Counted from the first letter of the stretch, positions 1 to 9,891 are shown. The stretch is 64,000 bases of DNA from Saprospira grandis DSM 2844 (GCF_000275825.1 NZ_JH719942.1:2242551-2306550), one strand, 5' to 3'. Numbers and translations are program-made. The notes: a model not told the origin generated them from the sequence alone.

Positions 1-126
1 CTAAGCGCGAAGCCAACCTTAAGATGAGTATTCGTTGAAGAGACCTGGAAGATGACCAGGTAGATAGGCTATAGGTGGAAGCACAGTGATGTGTTAGGGA
101 GCCAAGTAGTACTAATTTCTCGAAAG
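1..126 (+). rRNA. rrl: 23S rRNA, 3' end (partial)
   Basis: The window opens inside the last part of a large-subunit rRNA gene. The conserved 3' region is visible: the stretch around 50-80 reading ACCAGGTAGATAGGCTATAG, then GTGTTAGGGAGCCAAGTAGT before the final stem. A 5S gene follows about 115 bp later on the same strand, as expected for an rRNA operon. The mature 3' end near 126 is estimated, not mapped. Most of the gene lies before the window. Confidence 0.9.
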
Positions 127-241
127 CTTCCTTTTTCTTTCTTTTTTAAAAGAAGGATCGATAATCAACGCACTTTTAAAATTCTATTACTTTCCGTATG
201 TCATAACGATATAGAGTTTATCCAAAGGGATAGACAAAGAT

Positions 242-352
242 TTAATGGTGGTCATAGCGAGGGGGAGACACCTTTTCCCATTCCGAACAGAGCAGTTAAG
301 CCCCTCAGCGCCGATGGTACTACGAAAGTGGGAGAGTAGGTCACCGCCAACC
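242..352 (+). rRNA. rrf: 5S rRNA, copy 1
   Basis: About 111 nt with the universal 5S core (CCATTCCGAACAGAG, GCGCCGATGGTACTAC, GGGAGAGTAGG). Helix I pairs 247-252 (GGTGGT) with 343-348 (ACCGCC). A hairpin terminator follows at 362-395. The gene lies in the normal 23S-5S order and is followed by a second 5S gene. The exact mature ends are estimated. Confidence 0.95.
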
Positions 353-361
353 TAATCTATA

Positions 362-395
362 AAGCCTGTACAGCAATGTGCAGGCTTTTTTTATC
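362..395 (+). terminator. Terminator after 5S copy 1
   Basis: The stem AAGCCTG...CAGGCTT is followed by a run of T. An identical stem follows the second 5S gene, so the duplicated unit includes its own terminator. Confidence 0.85.
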
Positions 396-430
396 AAAAA
401 AATAGCTCATCCAAAGGGATGAACAAAGAG

Positions 431-541
431 TTAATGGTAGTCATAGCGAGGGGGAGACACCTTTTCCCATTCCGAACAGAGCAGTTAAGCCCCTCAGCGC
501 CGATGGTACTACGAAAGTGGGAGAGTAGGTCACTGCCAACC
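431..541 (+). rRNA. rrf: 5S rRNA, copy 2 (tandem)
   Basis: A second 5S gene starts 189 bp after the first. It is nearly identical over its length and in its leader (ATCCAAAGGGAT before both). Two substitutions fall in helix I: position 439 is A (G250 in copy 1) and position 534 is T (C345 in copy 1). These two positions pair with each other, so the change is compensatory and the helix stays intact. This argues that copy 2 is functional and not a decaying duplicate. Confidence 0.94.
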
Positions 542-550
542 TCATCTATA

Positions 551-581
551 AAGCCTGTACAGCAATGTGCAGGCTTTTTTT
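551..581 (+). terminator. Terminator after 5S copy 2
   Basis: The same AAGCCTG/CAGGCTT stem with a T run as after copy 1. It probably ends the rRNA operon. Confidence 0.85.
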
Positions 582-599
582 GTTTAAGAAGAAAGGTTT

Positions 600-770
600 T
601 GCCCCACAGGGGCTGGCGGCTTTGCCGCCAAAGAGGAGCGAAGCGACTGGCCTAGCGATGTGCAGCAGTGGCCCATAGGGCCAGACCGAGCAGGCAAAGC
701 CTGCGAAGGGCCGAGCGAATAGCGAGCTGCGAAACGTAGCGCCGCAAGGCAAAGCCGCAGCGGAGGCCCC
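600..770 (-). repeat. HT element R1 (type I)
   Basis: GC-rich dispersed element. Head AGGCC (764-768) pairs with tail GGCCT (649-653). The inner 4-bp helix is CTGC (727-730) with GCAG (665-668), written on the plus strand. Extra hairpins lie between them and beyond the tail. The head T tract (A tract on plus) faces the A2M-like gene 60 bp away. Confidence 0.85.
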
Positions 771-830
771 AAAAACAATAAAGCATACATCAAAAAAACA
801 ATAGGCTGCATCTAGTAAAGAAAAGAACCT

Positions 831-3800
831 ATGCGTAAAATTATTTACTTCCTCCTCTTTCTAGGAATATATAGCTCGGCTTGGGCTCAAGAGTGGCCCT
901 ACAGCCAGAAAATAGAGCAATACAATGAAATCTTGCCCACAGAAAATATTTATGCGCAAACCGATCGCAGCTATTATGAGCCAGGGGAAACCATCTGGTT
1001 TTCAGCTTATTTGTTGGACCAAAATCTGTTAGCTAGTAAGTCTGAAGTCCTAGAAGTGGAATGGCTAAACCCTAAGGGACAGGTCGAGAAAAGTTACCGC
1101 TTAGCCGTGCTAAAGGGAAAAGCAAGAGGAGATTTTAAGTTGAATGAAGATGCCAAAGGTGGAATTTATACGCTTCGGTTAAAGACCAGTTGGCAGAAGA
1201 ATTTTGGAGATCAACAGTTTGTTTTTGAGAAAAAACTCACGGTCCAAAACCAATATTTGCCTGATCTATTGATGAAATTGGATTTTTTGCGAGAGCGCTA
1301 TGGAGCTAGCGATTTGGTACAGGCCAAATTGGATGTACGCAGTCCCGAAAATGAAGTTTTGGCCAATAAAAAGCTAAGCTACGAGATTTTTCTGGGCGGA
1401 AAAGTCTGGAAAAGAGGTAAGGGAGAGACCAATGCCATGGGGCAAAGCCAAATTCAATTTGAGCTACCCACTCCCTTGGAGGCCTCAGAAGGATTGCTCA
1501 ATGTCTTTGTAGAACATGAAGGCAAAAGAGAATCTATAGGGCGAAGTATTCCATTGGTCCAAGATAAAATACAGCTGCACTTTATGCCCGAAAGTGGCGA
1601 CCTGATGGCGGGTTTTCAAAATCGCTTGGCTATTAAATCTCTAGATCTACAAGGCCAAGCTGTAGACATTGAGGCCGTTTTATTGAATGCCGCCGGAGAA
1701 GAATTGCAAGCCTATAAAAGCTATCATCAGGGAATGGGGGCCTTGGACTTTGAGCCAAAAGCGCAAGAACAATATCGTCTAAAAGTGCTTCGCCCCGTAC
1801 AACAAGAGTTTGATTTGCCCAAGGCCCTCACTAAGGGACTTAGCTTTAAGATCTTGGCCCAAGATCAAGAACAACTAGAACTAGAAATTTATAGCAGTAA
1901 AAAACAAAGCGTCTGCCTGTTGATGGTACAAGATGCAGGCCTTATTGAAGAGCGGGGCATTGCCTTAAAGGCGGGTAGCCAAAGGTATAGCTTGCCGCTA
2001 AAAGATTGTAAAATGGGAATTACCAAAATTACCCTTTTCAATCAGGCAGAGCAGCCCGAGGCCGAGCGCCTATTCTTTGCCAAAAAGCAAACAGGTCTGC
2101 AAATCGAGATCGAAACAGATAAAGATAAATATGCCATTCGCGAAAAGGTCGAGCTGAAAATTAAGGTAAAAGATGCAGCAGGCAAGCCAGTGCAAACGCA
2201 GCTCTCTTTGGCCGTGGTCGATGATAAGTTTTGGAATCTGGACCAAGATAAACCCGATAATATTCTCTCTCATTTTCTACTCTCTAGTCAGCTAAAAGGA
2301 AAGGTCCAAGAACCCGCTTTTTACTTTGAAGACAATAACCCCAAAGCAGATACTGCCTTAGATTATTTGCTTTTGACGCAAGGTTGGCGCCGCTATAATT
2401 GGCGGCAAATATTGGCAGATGAGCCCCAAGTTAAATTCATAGCAGAAGATGGAAAACGTTTGGCCGGACAGCTATTATTTAATGGGAGGCCTCTGAGCAA
2501 TAAGTCGCTAAGCGTTTATCGTAATGGAGATAGAAAACTACTCAGAGAACTCAAAACAGATGCAGAGGGCTTTTTTGTCTGGGAAGACTATGAGGGAGAA
2601 GATCAGCTCATACTAAAAACAAAGCATAGAGGCTTTTCGCTAGAACAAACGGTTTACCCCAAGCACTACTATAATGCCCCGAATACTAAGCCTATTTATT
2701 TTCAAATACAGCTTTTCCGCAGACAGCAAGATAAAGGCGCCTATTATAGCCGTAAAAAAGTGGGGAGCTCCTCAGATCCCACGGCCCTCAAAGGGATGGT
2801 CTTTGATGAATATGGAGAGCCTCTGGCTTTTGCTAATGTTGTCCTACTAAAAGCAGGAACAGAGCAGCTCGTAAAAGGAACCACTACAGATTTTGATGGG
2901 AATTATAAATTTGATGGAATTACTCCTGGAATCTATGACCTCAAGATTACTTATGTAGGTTATCCTAAAGGGCTGGTTAAACAGCTAAGTACTGGAGGCG
3001 GTGAGCAGCTACGCTATGACTACTATTATTCAGATTCGGATCTAGAGTTAATGGAGGTAGCTGTTGAAGAGGTGCAGGTTGTAGAATATAGTATTCCACT
3101 GATAGAAATGGATAATACCACTGCTGGCCAAACATTGGGGGCAGAGGATATCGAAAAATTGGCTACTCGTAATATTGCTAGTATTGCCGCAACTACAGCA
3201 GGGGTGAACCAGGCAGAAAATGGCGAGAATTTAAGTAGACGCACTAGGGCTGATGATGTTTTTGTTGATGGAGTAAGAGTAATTGGTGGCGCGCCAAGAC
3301 CAGCTCCAATAGAAAAGATTACAGTAGTAGGACAGAAAACAAAGCTGAATACAGCTAATCTAAACGAAAACAGCAATTACCTCAACTTGCAAAGAGCAGA
3401 AGGACAGCTGCGACCCAACCCCACAACCGATAAGTTGAGCCAACCTCAAATTGCCGATACCAAAACGACGATAAAAGGACTCAGCGCAAAGCTTAGCCAA
3501 GAAGGTTGGGCGAGGTTTTATCGAAGTCAAAGCTTTTATGCTCCAGATTATAGCCCTTACTTAGCTGCAAAAGAGGACTACGAAAATATTTCCGTAGAGC
3601 GGACCGACTTTAGAAATACCCTATACTGGAACTCTTTGGTCGAAACGAATGAAGATGGAGAGGCAGAACTCTATTTTTATAATTCTGACGCACTAACCAC
3701 TTTCCGCATTATTACAGAAGGGACCGGCGGACAAAAAATTGGCCGTAAAGAAAAAACCTATAGCGTGCAGGCTCCTTTTCAGCTACGTGCCCAATTGCCC

Positions 3801-5666
3801 AAAGAGCTGATTGTTGGCGATACCCTCCGTTTGCCTGTCTTTTTGATTAACCAAACCGATGAAGCGCTTTCAGGCAAGTTTTATTTATCGCATAGCCAGC
3901 AATGGCAACCGCTGTTTAGTCGAGATACACAGACATACAATATTCCTAAGGATAGCTTTTTGCGCCTGGAGCTGCCTTTTGTGCTCAATTATAGCAAAAA
4001 CCGAGACCTCAATATGAAACTGAGCTTTTTTGCTTCTGGCCATAAAGATGCTTTAAAGCTAAAGAGCCGACTCAAAGCTAGAGCTTTTCCTGTAGCCATT
4101 AGCCAGGCCGATAAACAACGGCAAGCGAGCTATCAATTGAATATTGATGAAATGAAGGAGGGCTCTATGCAGGCCCAAATTACCGTTTTTGGCAATCCGC
4201 TTATGCAATTGCAAGGAACCTTAGAAGGCATGATCCGCCGCCCTTATGGCTGTTTTGAACAGGTCTCTTCCAGTACTTACCCAAATATTTTGGCCCTACA
4301 TTTATTAGAATCTACAGGCCAACTCGATCCCAAAATAGCGGATCGAGCGCTGGGCTATATCCAAGATGGCTATAATAAATTGGCGGGCTATGAGTCTGCA
4401 GGCGGTGGCTTCGAGTGGTTTGGCGCATCTCCCGCACATGAGGGCCTCACAGCTTATGGCCTAATGGAATTTAAGGATATGGCCGCTGTGGCACCCATTG
4501 TCGATGAGGCCATGGTCGATCGTGCTCGAACTTGGTTGCTCTCTCGCCGAGATGGCCATGGTGGCTTTTTGTCTGCGGCTGGCTATAATCATGGCTGGGG
4601 CAAATCGGAGGCGGTAAGCAATGCCTATATTACGATGTCTTTGGCCTATATTGGCGAAAAAGGCTTGGCAAAAGAGCTGCAACTAGCCGCCAAAGAGGCA
4701 AGCGCTAGCCGCGATTTATACCGTCTGGCCCTAGTGAGTTTGGCCCATTTCTATGCAGGCAAAAAGACCAAGGGCAAAGAGCTTTTGGCTTTGCTCCAAA
4801 AGAATATGACCGACCTCAACAAGCTAAAGGCCGAGCATTCAATTACCTATTCTACGGGCCGAAATCTTCGTCCGCATATTTTGGCTTTGGCCATTTTGGC
4901 CCATTTGGAGGCGGGCGATTTGGCCGCCTGCCACCCCCTAGTCAATGCTTTGATCAAAACAAAAGGTCGCTATTATTTTGGCGATACCCAAGGCACGGTT
5001 TGGTCGCTCAAGGCCCTAACCGCCTACGCCTTGGCGCAAAAAATACAGTCTGCAGAAGACGGAAAATTGCTTGTTCATTTAAATGGGGAGCTGGTCCAAG
5101 AACAGGCCTTTAATAGCTATGAGGGCCTAACTTTAGCCATGGATAACTTGGCCAAAAAGATGGCTCTTGGTCAAAATAAAATTAGCCTGAGCTTTGAGGG
5201 CTTTAGCCAAGCGCAAAGCTATATGTTGGCGCTCAATTGGCTAGAATATACGCCCCCTACGGCCCAAAATGCGCCTATTTCAGTGGCTACTCGCTTGGCC
5301 AAAACGCAAGCATTAGAAGGAGATTTGATTCGCTATGAGGTAGAAATTAAGAACGAACTGCAGGATAAAGATGCGCCCACGCCCATTGCCATGATCGGGA
5401 TTCCCGCTGGCCTGAGCTTACAATCTTGGCAGCTCAAGGAGCAGCAAGAGGCGGGCAAATTTGATTACTACGAGATTTTTGACAACTATTTGGTCCTCTA
5501 CTTTAGAAAAATTCCTTCGGGCCAATCTAAAAAGATACTTTTGGACCTAAAGGCGGAGCTGCCCGGGCATTTTACGGCCCCAGCCAATTCGGCCTACCTC
5601 TATTATCGCCCCGATGCCGTATTTTGGGAAGCGGGCCAAAGTATTCAGATCAAAGCGGCCAATTAA
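831..5666 (+). CDS. Alpha-2-macroglobulin-like thioester protein with carboxypeptidase-regulatory and plug-like inserts
   Basis: 1611 aa, exported: a signal peptide covers residues 1-20 and ends in AWAQ. An MG2-type domain follows (about 36-130, YAQTDRSYYEPGETIWF). Near 650-730 lies a carboxypeptidase-regulatory-like domain (GEPLAFANVVL, DFDGNYKFDG). Near 763-820 is a stretch resembling a TonB-receptor plug (TTAGVNQ, DDVFVDGVRV). The A2M core begins near 930 (LYWNSLVETNEDGEAEL), and the thioester motif GCFEQ has Cys1141 and Gln1144. Family members trap proteases covalently in the periplasm or at the surface; that role here is inferred from the intact thioester. The barrel gene downstream is separated only by repeats. 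The insertion of a plug-like segment into an A2M protein is unusual for the classical bacterial type. Confidence 0.85.
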   Translation: MRKIIYFLLFLGIYSSAWAQEWPYSQKIEQYNEILPTENIYAQTDRSYYEPGETIWFSAYLLDQNLLASKSEVLEVEWLNPKGQVEKSYRLAVLKGKARGDFKLNEDAKGGIYTLRLKTSWQKNFGDQQFVFEKKLTVQNQYLPDLLMKLDFLRERYGASDLVQAKLDVRSPENEVLANKKLSYEIFLGGKVWKRGKGETNAMGQSQIQFELPTPLEASEGLLNVFVEHEGKRESIGRSIPLVQDKIQLHFMPESGDLMAGFQNRLAIKSLDLQGQAVDIEAVLLNAAGEELQAYKSYHQGMGALDFEPKAQEQYRLKVLRPVQQEFDLPKALTKGLSFKILAQDQEQLELEIYSSKKQSVCLLMVQDAGLIEERGIALKAGSQRYSLPLKDCKMGITKITLFNQAEQPEAERLFFAKKQTGLQIEIETDKDKYAIREKVELKIKVKDAAGKPVQTQLSLAVVDDKFWNLDQDKPDNILSHFLLSSQLKGKVQEPAFYFEDNNPKADTALDYLLLTQGWRRYNWRQILADEPQVKFIAEDGKRLAGQLLFNGRPLSNKSLSVYRNGDRKLLRELKTDAEGFFVWEDYEGEDQLILKTKHRGFSLEQTVYPKHYYNAPNTKPIYFQIQLFRRQQDKGAYYSRKKVGSSSDPTALKGMVFDEYGEPLAFANVVLLKAGTEQLVKGTTTDFDGNYKFDGITPGIYDLKITYVGYPKGLVKQLSTGGGEQLRYDYYYSDSDLELMEVAVEEVQVVEYSIPLIEMDNTTAGQTLGAEDIEKLATRNIASIAATTAGVNQAENGENLSRRTRADDVFVDGVRVIGGAPRPAPIEKITVVGQKTKLNTANLNENSNYLNLQRAEGQLRPNPTTDKLSQPQIADTKTTIKGLSAKLSQEGWARFYRSQSFYAPDYSPYLAAKEDYENISVERTDFRNTLYWNSLVETNEDGEAELYFYNSDALTTFRIITEGTGGQKIGRKEKTYSVQAPFQLRAQLPKELIVGDTLRLPVFLINQTDEALSGKFYLSHSQQWQPLFSRDTQTYNIPKDSFLRLELPFVLNYSKNRDLNMKLSFFASGHKDALKLKSRLKARAFPVAISQADKQRQASYQLNIDEMKEGSMQAQITVFGNPLMQLQGTLEGMIRRPYGCFEQVSSSTYPNILALHLLESTGQLDPKIADRALGYIQDGYNKLAGYESAGGGFEWFGASPAHEGLTAYGLMEFKDMAAVAPIVDEAMVDRARTWLLSRRDGHGGFLSAAGYNHGWGKSEAVSNAYITMSLAYIGEKGLAKELQLAAKEASASRDLYRLALVSLAHFYAGKKTKGKELLALLQKNMTDLNKLKAEHSITYSTGRNLRPHILALAILAHLEAGDLAACHPLVNALIKTKGRYYFGDTQGTVWSLKALTAYALAQKIQSAEDGKLLVHLNGELVQEQAFNSYEGLTLAMDNLAKKMALGQNKISLSFEGFSQAQSYMLALNWLEYTPPTAQNAPISVATRLAKTQALEGDLIRYEVEIKNELQDKDAPTPIAMIGIPAGLSLQSWQLKEQQEAGKFDYYEIFDNYLVLYFRKIPSGQSKKILLDLKAELPGHFTAPANSAYLYYRPDAVFWEAGQSIQIKAAN

Positions 5667-5680
5667 GCGATTTTTATTTT

Positions 5681-5832
5681 GGGGCTGCCCCGCCCTGCGG
5701 GCGGGTCGGGCTGTGTCGTGGCTCGCAGGTCTGCTCGGCCCTGCAGTTTTTTCGCTACGCTCAAAAACTTGGGTCTGCGGCTGCGCCGCCCCACTTTCCA
5801 TCCCTCAGCCTGCGGCCCTTTGGGCCTGTAGG
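5681..5832 (+). repeat. HT element R2a (type II)
   Basis: Head GGCTG (5683-5687) pairs with tail CAGCC (5806-5810). The inner helix is GTGG (5718-5721) with CCAC (5791-5794), a variant seen only here and still perfectly paired. It follows the A2M-like gene and points tail-to-tail at R2b. Confidence 0.85.
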
Positions 5833-5850
5833 ACGCCAAGAGTGGGCCTT

Positions 5851-5972
5851 GGCCTAGCGATGCGGCGGGGTGGCCCGAAGGGCCAGACCAAAGGCGAAAC
5901 GAAGTGTAGCCTGAAGGGCCGAGCAGACCTGCGAGCCCCAAAGCGTAGCGCCTGCCGAAGGCAGGAGGCCCC
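5851..5972 (-). repeat. HT element R2b (type I)
   Basis: Head AGGCC (5966-5970) pairs with tail GGCCT (5851-5855). The inner helix is CCCC (5936-5939) with GGGG (5867-5870). Its head ends only 25 bp before the next start codon, leaving little room for a separate promoter. Confidence 0.85.
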
Positions 5973-5997
5973 AAAAAAATATATATACAGATAGCAG

Positions 5998-7818
5998 ATG
6001 AATAAACTATTAGCCTACTTTTTTTTCCTTTTAGTTGGACCAATTTGGGGGCAGAGCCTATCGGAGCCTGCCGTTTTTCAGCATTATTTTAAAGATGACT
6101 TGCGGGCCGCTCGTTTGTATACGGATGCGGGTTTGGGCAAATATTTTTGGTTGGCCCAGCAGCGGGAGCCCAACCTAAATTACTATGGTTTTGATGATTA
6201 TAGTTTGGACCATGATGGGGCCTTTGGCAGTATTTTGCTTACGCCCAAGCATCAACCTCGTTTGGGTATAGACCTTATGGGCAGTCATGCTGGAGAGTTT
6301 AATGGGGCTTTGCGCAGCCGTTTGGATGTGGATGCCATGCAGGTCAGTTTGGATGTTCAGGGGCAATACCTGAATCAAATTCGGGATGCAAATGGGGATG
6401 GCTGGCAAGATCAGGCCCAAAATCAGAGTTTTTATTTAGATAATGGCTGGGATTTTTACTCGGGTCGATATCACTCCAATAATAATATTCAGTTTTTGAG
6501 TTTGGAGCAGCAAGATGGGCAAACTGCCTTTTTGCAGGGCGATACGATGGCTTATGGGCAAGAACTCAAGCTGCAACAGCAGCAGTTTAGCAGCCATCAT
6601 TTGCTGGGGTTTCGGACCAAAGATTTATTGCTCATCAATTTGCAGTATAAGGACCATATGCAGCAGCGAAATTGGGGGGAGCGAGAATATGAGGGGGAAG
6701 AAGTTCGCCTAGAGGTTAAGGCTCGTTATGAATACCACCTCAAATCGGAGCTGGATATTTTTCGGATGCAGCTGGATGTGGTCCAAAATCGCTTTATTGA
6801 GCGCTTAGACAGCCAAGATTTTAGACGAGATGAACGGCTTTTGGGCGGGGCCTTGGGCTATGATACCTATTGGGGCCCAAAATGGCAGTTTATTACGCAT
6901 ATGCAGTTGCACTATCATAATTTGGCGGGCCCGCAATTTAGTCCACAACTAAAATTGAATTATCAAATCCATAAGGAGGTCAAGAGTAACTTTTTTGCTG
7001 GCCGCTCTTGGCGCTTTGCCAATCCCTTGACCGAATATGCCGATTTATTGCGCACGGGCCGCAGCATAGCAGTAGATAGCGATTGGCAGGCCGAAGAACT
7101 CTATTATTATGGCTTTGCCTTAGATGTTTCGCATTGGTGGAACCTTTATTATGGACCATTTGGCGCATTTCTTTCCCAGCTTCAGTTTCGTTGGCGGCAG
7201 CAGCTGGCCCCTCAAGAAATGGTTGCGAACTTAGATGAAGATCCCTATTTGCTTAGCTTTGACTATTTAGAGGAAGGGCAGAGGGGCCTGCGAAATAGCT
7301 TAGAGGTATCAGGAGGAATCAACTTTTCAGAGCCTTTACTTTCCTTTAATTTTGACTATCGTCATAGTCGGCGTTGGAGCTATATTGCAGATCAGCGTCG
7401 AGAGTTGCCCCTTTATAGTCGGCATCGTTTACGTTTGTCGGCTCGTTATATTTGCCGTTTCCGAAATTGGCCAAGGAATCGACCTACTTCTCTTTTTACT
7501 ATAGAGTCTATTTTATATCTGCAATCTGCTCAACGTCTGCCGACTTTGGGCGCTAGAGGCGATGCCCCAGAAAGAAGTCCGGGCTTTAGTCGCTGGGATA
7601 TGGAGTTGGAGTTGCCTTTCAATCGCTGGTTTTCAAAGTCTAAGTTCTTTAAGAAAACAGCATTTAAGCTAGGCGTACAACAACTGCTCAATAGGCAACA
7701 AAAAACGCTGATTTATGGAGCAGAAGATCCTTTTTCTGCAGATTTTGAGGGCGGCTATCAGTGGGGGAGTACAGTGGGCAGACGGTTTTATCTTCATTTT
7801 CGCTATCAGTTGATGTAG
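5998..7818 (+). CDS. Outer-membrane beta-barrel protein, TonB-receptor-like without plug
   Basis: 606 aa with an N-terminal signal sequence (residues 1-19, ending IWGQ). No plug domain or TonB box was seen. The rest has alternating aromatic/polar strands and charged turns typical of large outer-membrane barrels, and it ends in an aromatic-rich last strand (FYLHFRYQLM). Similar plugless barrels occur in Bacteroidota beside genes that carry the carboxypeptidase-regulatory and plug modules, and the upstream A2M-like protein carries such modules. A functional pairing is my inference. The substrate is unknown. Confidence 0.7.
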   Translation: MNKLLAYFFFLLVGPIWGQSLSEPAVFQHYFKDDLRAARLYTDAGLGKYFWLAQQREPNLNYYGFDDYSLDHDGAFGSILLTPKHQPRLGIDLMGSHAGEFNGALRSRLDVDAMQVSLDVQGQYLNQIRDANGDGWQDQAQNQSFYLDNGWDFYSGRYHSNNNIQFLSLEQQDGQTAFLQGDTMAYGQELKLQQQQFSSHHLLGFRTKDLLLINLQYKDHMQQRNWGEREYEGEEVRLEVKARYEYHLKSELDIFRMQLDVVQNRFIERLDSQDFRRDERLLGGALGYDTYWGPKWQFITHMQLHYHNLAGPQFSPQLKLNYQIHKEVKSNFFAGRSWRFANPLTEYADLLRTGRSIAVDSDWQAEELYYYGFALDVSHWWNLYYGPFGAFLSQLQFRWRQQLAPQEMVANLDEDPYLLSFDYLEEGQRGLRNSLEVSGGINFSEPLLSFNFDYRHSRRWSYIADQRRELPLYSRHRLRLSARYICRFRNWPRNRPTSLFTIESILYLQSAQRLPTLGARGDAPERSPGFSRWDMELELPFNRWFSKSKFFKKTAFKLGVQQLLNRQQKTLIYGAEDPFSADFEGGYQWGSTVGRRFYLHFRYQLM

Positions 7819-7824
7819 CAAGCA

Positions 7825-7858
7825 AAAAAGCCTAGTATCTGATGATACTAGGCTTTTG
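7825..7858. terminator. Bidirectional terminator
   Basis: The stem AAGCCTAGTATC...GATACTAGGCTT has A and T runs on both sides. It lies between two convergent genes and can serve both. Confidence 0.85.
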
Positions 7859-7872
7859 CTTTGTAGAGAAAC

Positions 7873-9891
7873 CTACTTGAAAAGTTGGTCCAGTAGATCC
7901 TCATCGGCTTCTTGGGCAAGGGTAACTTGCAAGCCAGGAGAGCGTTTCATCTCTTCCTCAATGGCAAAACGAGCATGTGGGTTTCTGGCCCAAGCACGGC
8001 GGGCAATGCCGTTATTAACATCCCAGAAAAGCATCTGCTGTAGTCTGCGATCCGCTTCGGGACTGCCATCTAAGAGCATTCCAAAGCCGCCATTGACAAC
8101 CTCGCCCCAACCTACACCACCACCGTTGTGGAGAGAAATCCAAGTGGCTCCGCGAAAGGCATCACCCACAAAGTTTTGTACGGCCATATCAGCGGTAAAA
8201 GCTGAGCCATCATAGATATTAGAGGTTTCCCGATAGGGCGAATCTGTTCCAGATACATCATGATGATCGCGCCCAAGGACCACAGGCCCTAGTTTGCCTT
8301 CAGCAATAGCTTGATTAAATGCTTGGGCAATGCGAATGCGGCCTAGGGCATCGGCATAGAGAATACGAGCCTTAGAACCCACCACCAATTGGTTGTCTTC
8401 GGCGGCCTTAATCCAACGAATGTTATCCGCCAATTGCTGGCTAATTTCTTCTGGCGCATCTTGGGCCATCTCTTCTAGCACCTGCGCCGCTAGCTGATCG
8501 CTAAATTGCAGATCTTCCATCTTTCCTGAAGCACAAACCCAACGGAAAGGACCAAAACCAAAGTCGAAGCACATTGGCCCCATGATATCCTGCACATAAG
8601 AGGGATACTTAAATCGACCATCGGGCAAACAAATATCAGCTCCCGCCTCATCACGAGCCGCCTTGAGAAAGGCATTGCCATAATCAAAGAAATACATGCC
8701 TCTTTCACTCATCTTATTGATGGCCGCCACATGCCGTCGGAGAGTGGCCTGCACGGCTTGGGCAAACTGCTCGGGCTGCTCGCCCATCATCTGCTTGGCC
8801 GTATCAAAATCTATATCAATCGGGTAGTAGCCGCCAGCATAAGGGTTGTGCAAAGAGGTTTGGTCAGAGCCTAGCTCTACTTTGACATTTTTCTCGACCA
8901 AATATTCCCAAAGGGCAACTACATTGCCCTGATAGGCCAAGGAAACGGCCTCTTTTTTAGCTCTGGCGCTTTCTATCCGCTCTACTAATTTGGCCAAATC
9001 CGTATAGACCTCATCTACCCAGCCTTGCTCATGTCTTTTTTGAGTGGCAATGGGGTCGGCCTCCGCTACAATGCCAATGGCACCAGCAATAACAGCCGCC
9101 TTGGCCTGAGCGCCCGACATGCCGCCTAGACCCGCCGTAACAAATAACTTTCCCCCCAAATCGTCGCTGCCTTGCAAACGAGCCGCATTGAGGACCGTAA
9201 TGGTGGTGCCATGCACAATCCCTTGTGGACCAATATACATATAGGAGCCTGCTGTCATTTGACCATATTGGGTGACCCCCAAGGCGTTGTAACGCTCCCA
9301 ATCATCTCCCTTAGAGTGGTTGGGGATCATCATGCCATTGGTGACGACCACTCTAGGCGATTCTTTGGGCGCAGGAAAGAGCCCCATAGGATGCCCAGAA
9401 TACATCACTAAGGTTTGCTCATCAGTCATCTCCGCCAAGTACTTCATCGTGAGGCGATATTGGGCCCAGTTCTGAAAAACAGCCCCATTGCCCCCATAAG
9501 TAATCAGCTCATAAGGATGCTGGGCCACTGCAGGATCCAAGTTGTTCTGAATCATCAGCATGATGGCCGCAGCCTGCTTAGATTGATGCGGATATTCTTC
9601 TATCGGACGAGCATAAATGGCCTGCTTGGGCTGGTAACGGTGCATATAGATGCGGCCATAATCCTTGAGCTCCTGCATGAATTCAGGCGCCAACTGAGCA
9701 TGCAAATGTGGCGGGAAATAACGCAAAGCATTTTTAAGGGCCAATTTTTTCTCCTCCAAACTAAGGATGTCCTTGCGCTTGGGCGCTCGGCTGATGCTAG
9801 GGTCCATTTTGGGGTATTCGGGCAGCTCTTGCGGAATGCCCGCTAGTATTTCGGCCTGAAAGGCCGTTAGACTGGCGTTGTCTGTTAGCAT
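7873..9891 (-). CDS. hutU: Urocanate hydratase
   Basis: 672 aa. It adds water to urocanate to give imidazolone propionate in histidine breakdown, using tightly bound NAD+ in the cytosol. The family's conserved stretches are clear: YGGNGAVFQNWAQYRLTMKY, MYSGHPMGLFP, VTNGMMIPNHS, QMTAGSYMYIGPQGIVHGTT and LGGMSGAQAKAAVIAGA. It is longer than the roughly 550-residue proteobacterial enzyme, with extra N-terminal sequence. No other hut gene lies in the window, so it stands alone or its partners are elsewhere. The 5' side is a short gap with a hairpin. Confidence 0.95.
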   Translation of the reverse strand: MLTDNASLTAFQAEILAGIPQELPEYPKMDPSISRAPKRKDILSLEEKKLALKNALRYFPPHLHAQLAPEFMQELKDYGRIYMHRYQPKQAIYARPIEEYPHQSKQAAAIMLMIQNNLDPAVAQHPYELITYGGNGAVFQNWAQYRLTMKYLAEMTDEQTLVMYSGHPMGLFPAPKESPRVVVTNGMMIPNHSKGDDWERYNALGVTQYGQMTAGSYMYIGPQGIVHGTTITVLNAARLQGSDDLGGKLFVTAGLGGMSGAQAKAAVIAGAIGIVAEADPIATQKRHEQGWVDEVYTDLAKLVERIESARAKKEAVSLAYQGNVVALWEYLVEKNVKVELGSDQTSLHNPYAGGYYPIDIDFDTAKQMMGEQPEQFAQAVQATLRRHVAAINKMSERGMYFFDYGNAFLKAARDEAGADICLPDGRFKYPSYVQDIMGPMCFDFGFGPFRWVCASGKMEDLQFSDQLAAQVLEEMAQDAPEEISQQLADNIRWIKAAEDNQLVVGSKARILYADALGRIRIAQAFNQAIAEGKLGPVVLGRDHHDVSGTDSPYRETSNIYDGSAFTADMAVQNFVGDAFRGATWISLHNGGGVGWGEVVNGGFGMLLDGSPEADRRLQQMLFWDVNNGIARRAWARNPHARFAIEEEMKRSPGLQVTLAQEADEDLLDQLFK

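Noticed and set aside
5614-6043. Several overlapping ORFs of 77-126 codons on both strands within R2, with similar ones in R3, R5, R8-R10, R13-R16, R18 and R21
   Set aside because: They are translations of the GC-rich HT element. The same peptide pieces recur at many loci in both strands and frames, and no start context or family is seen.
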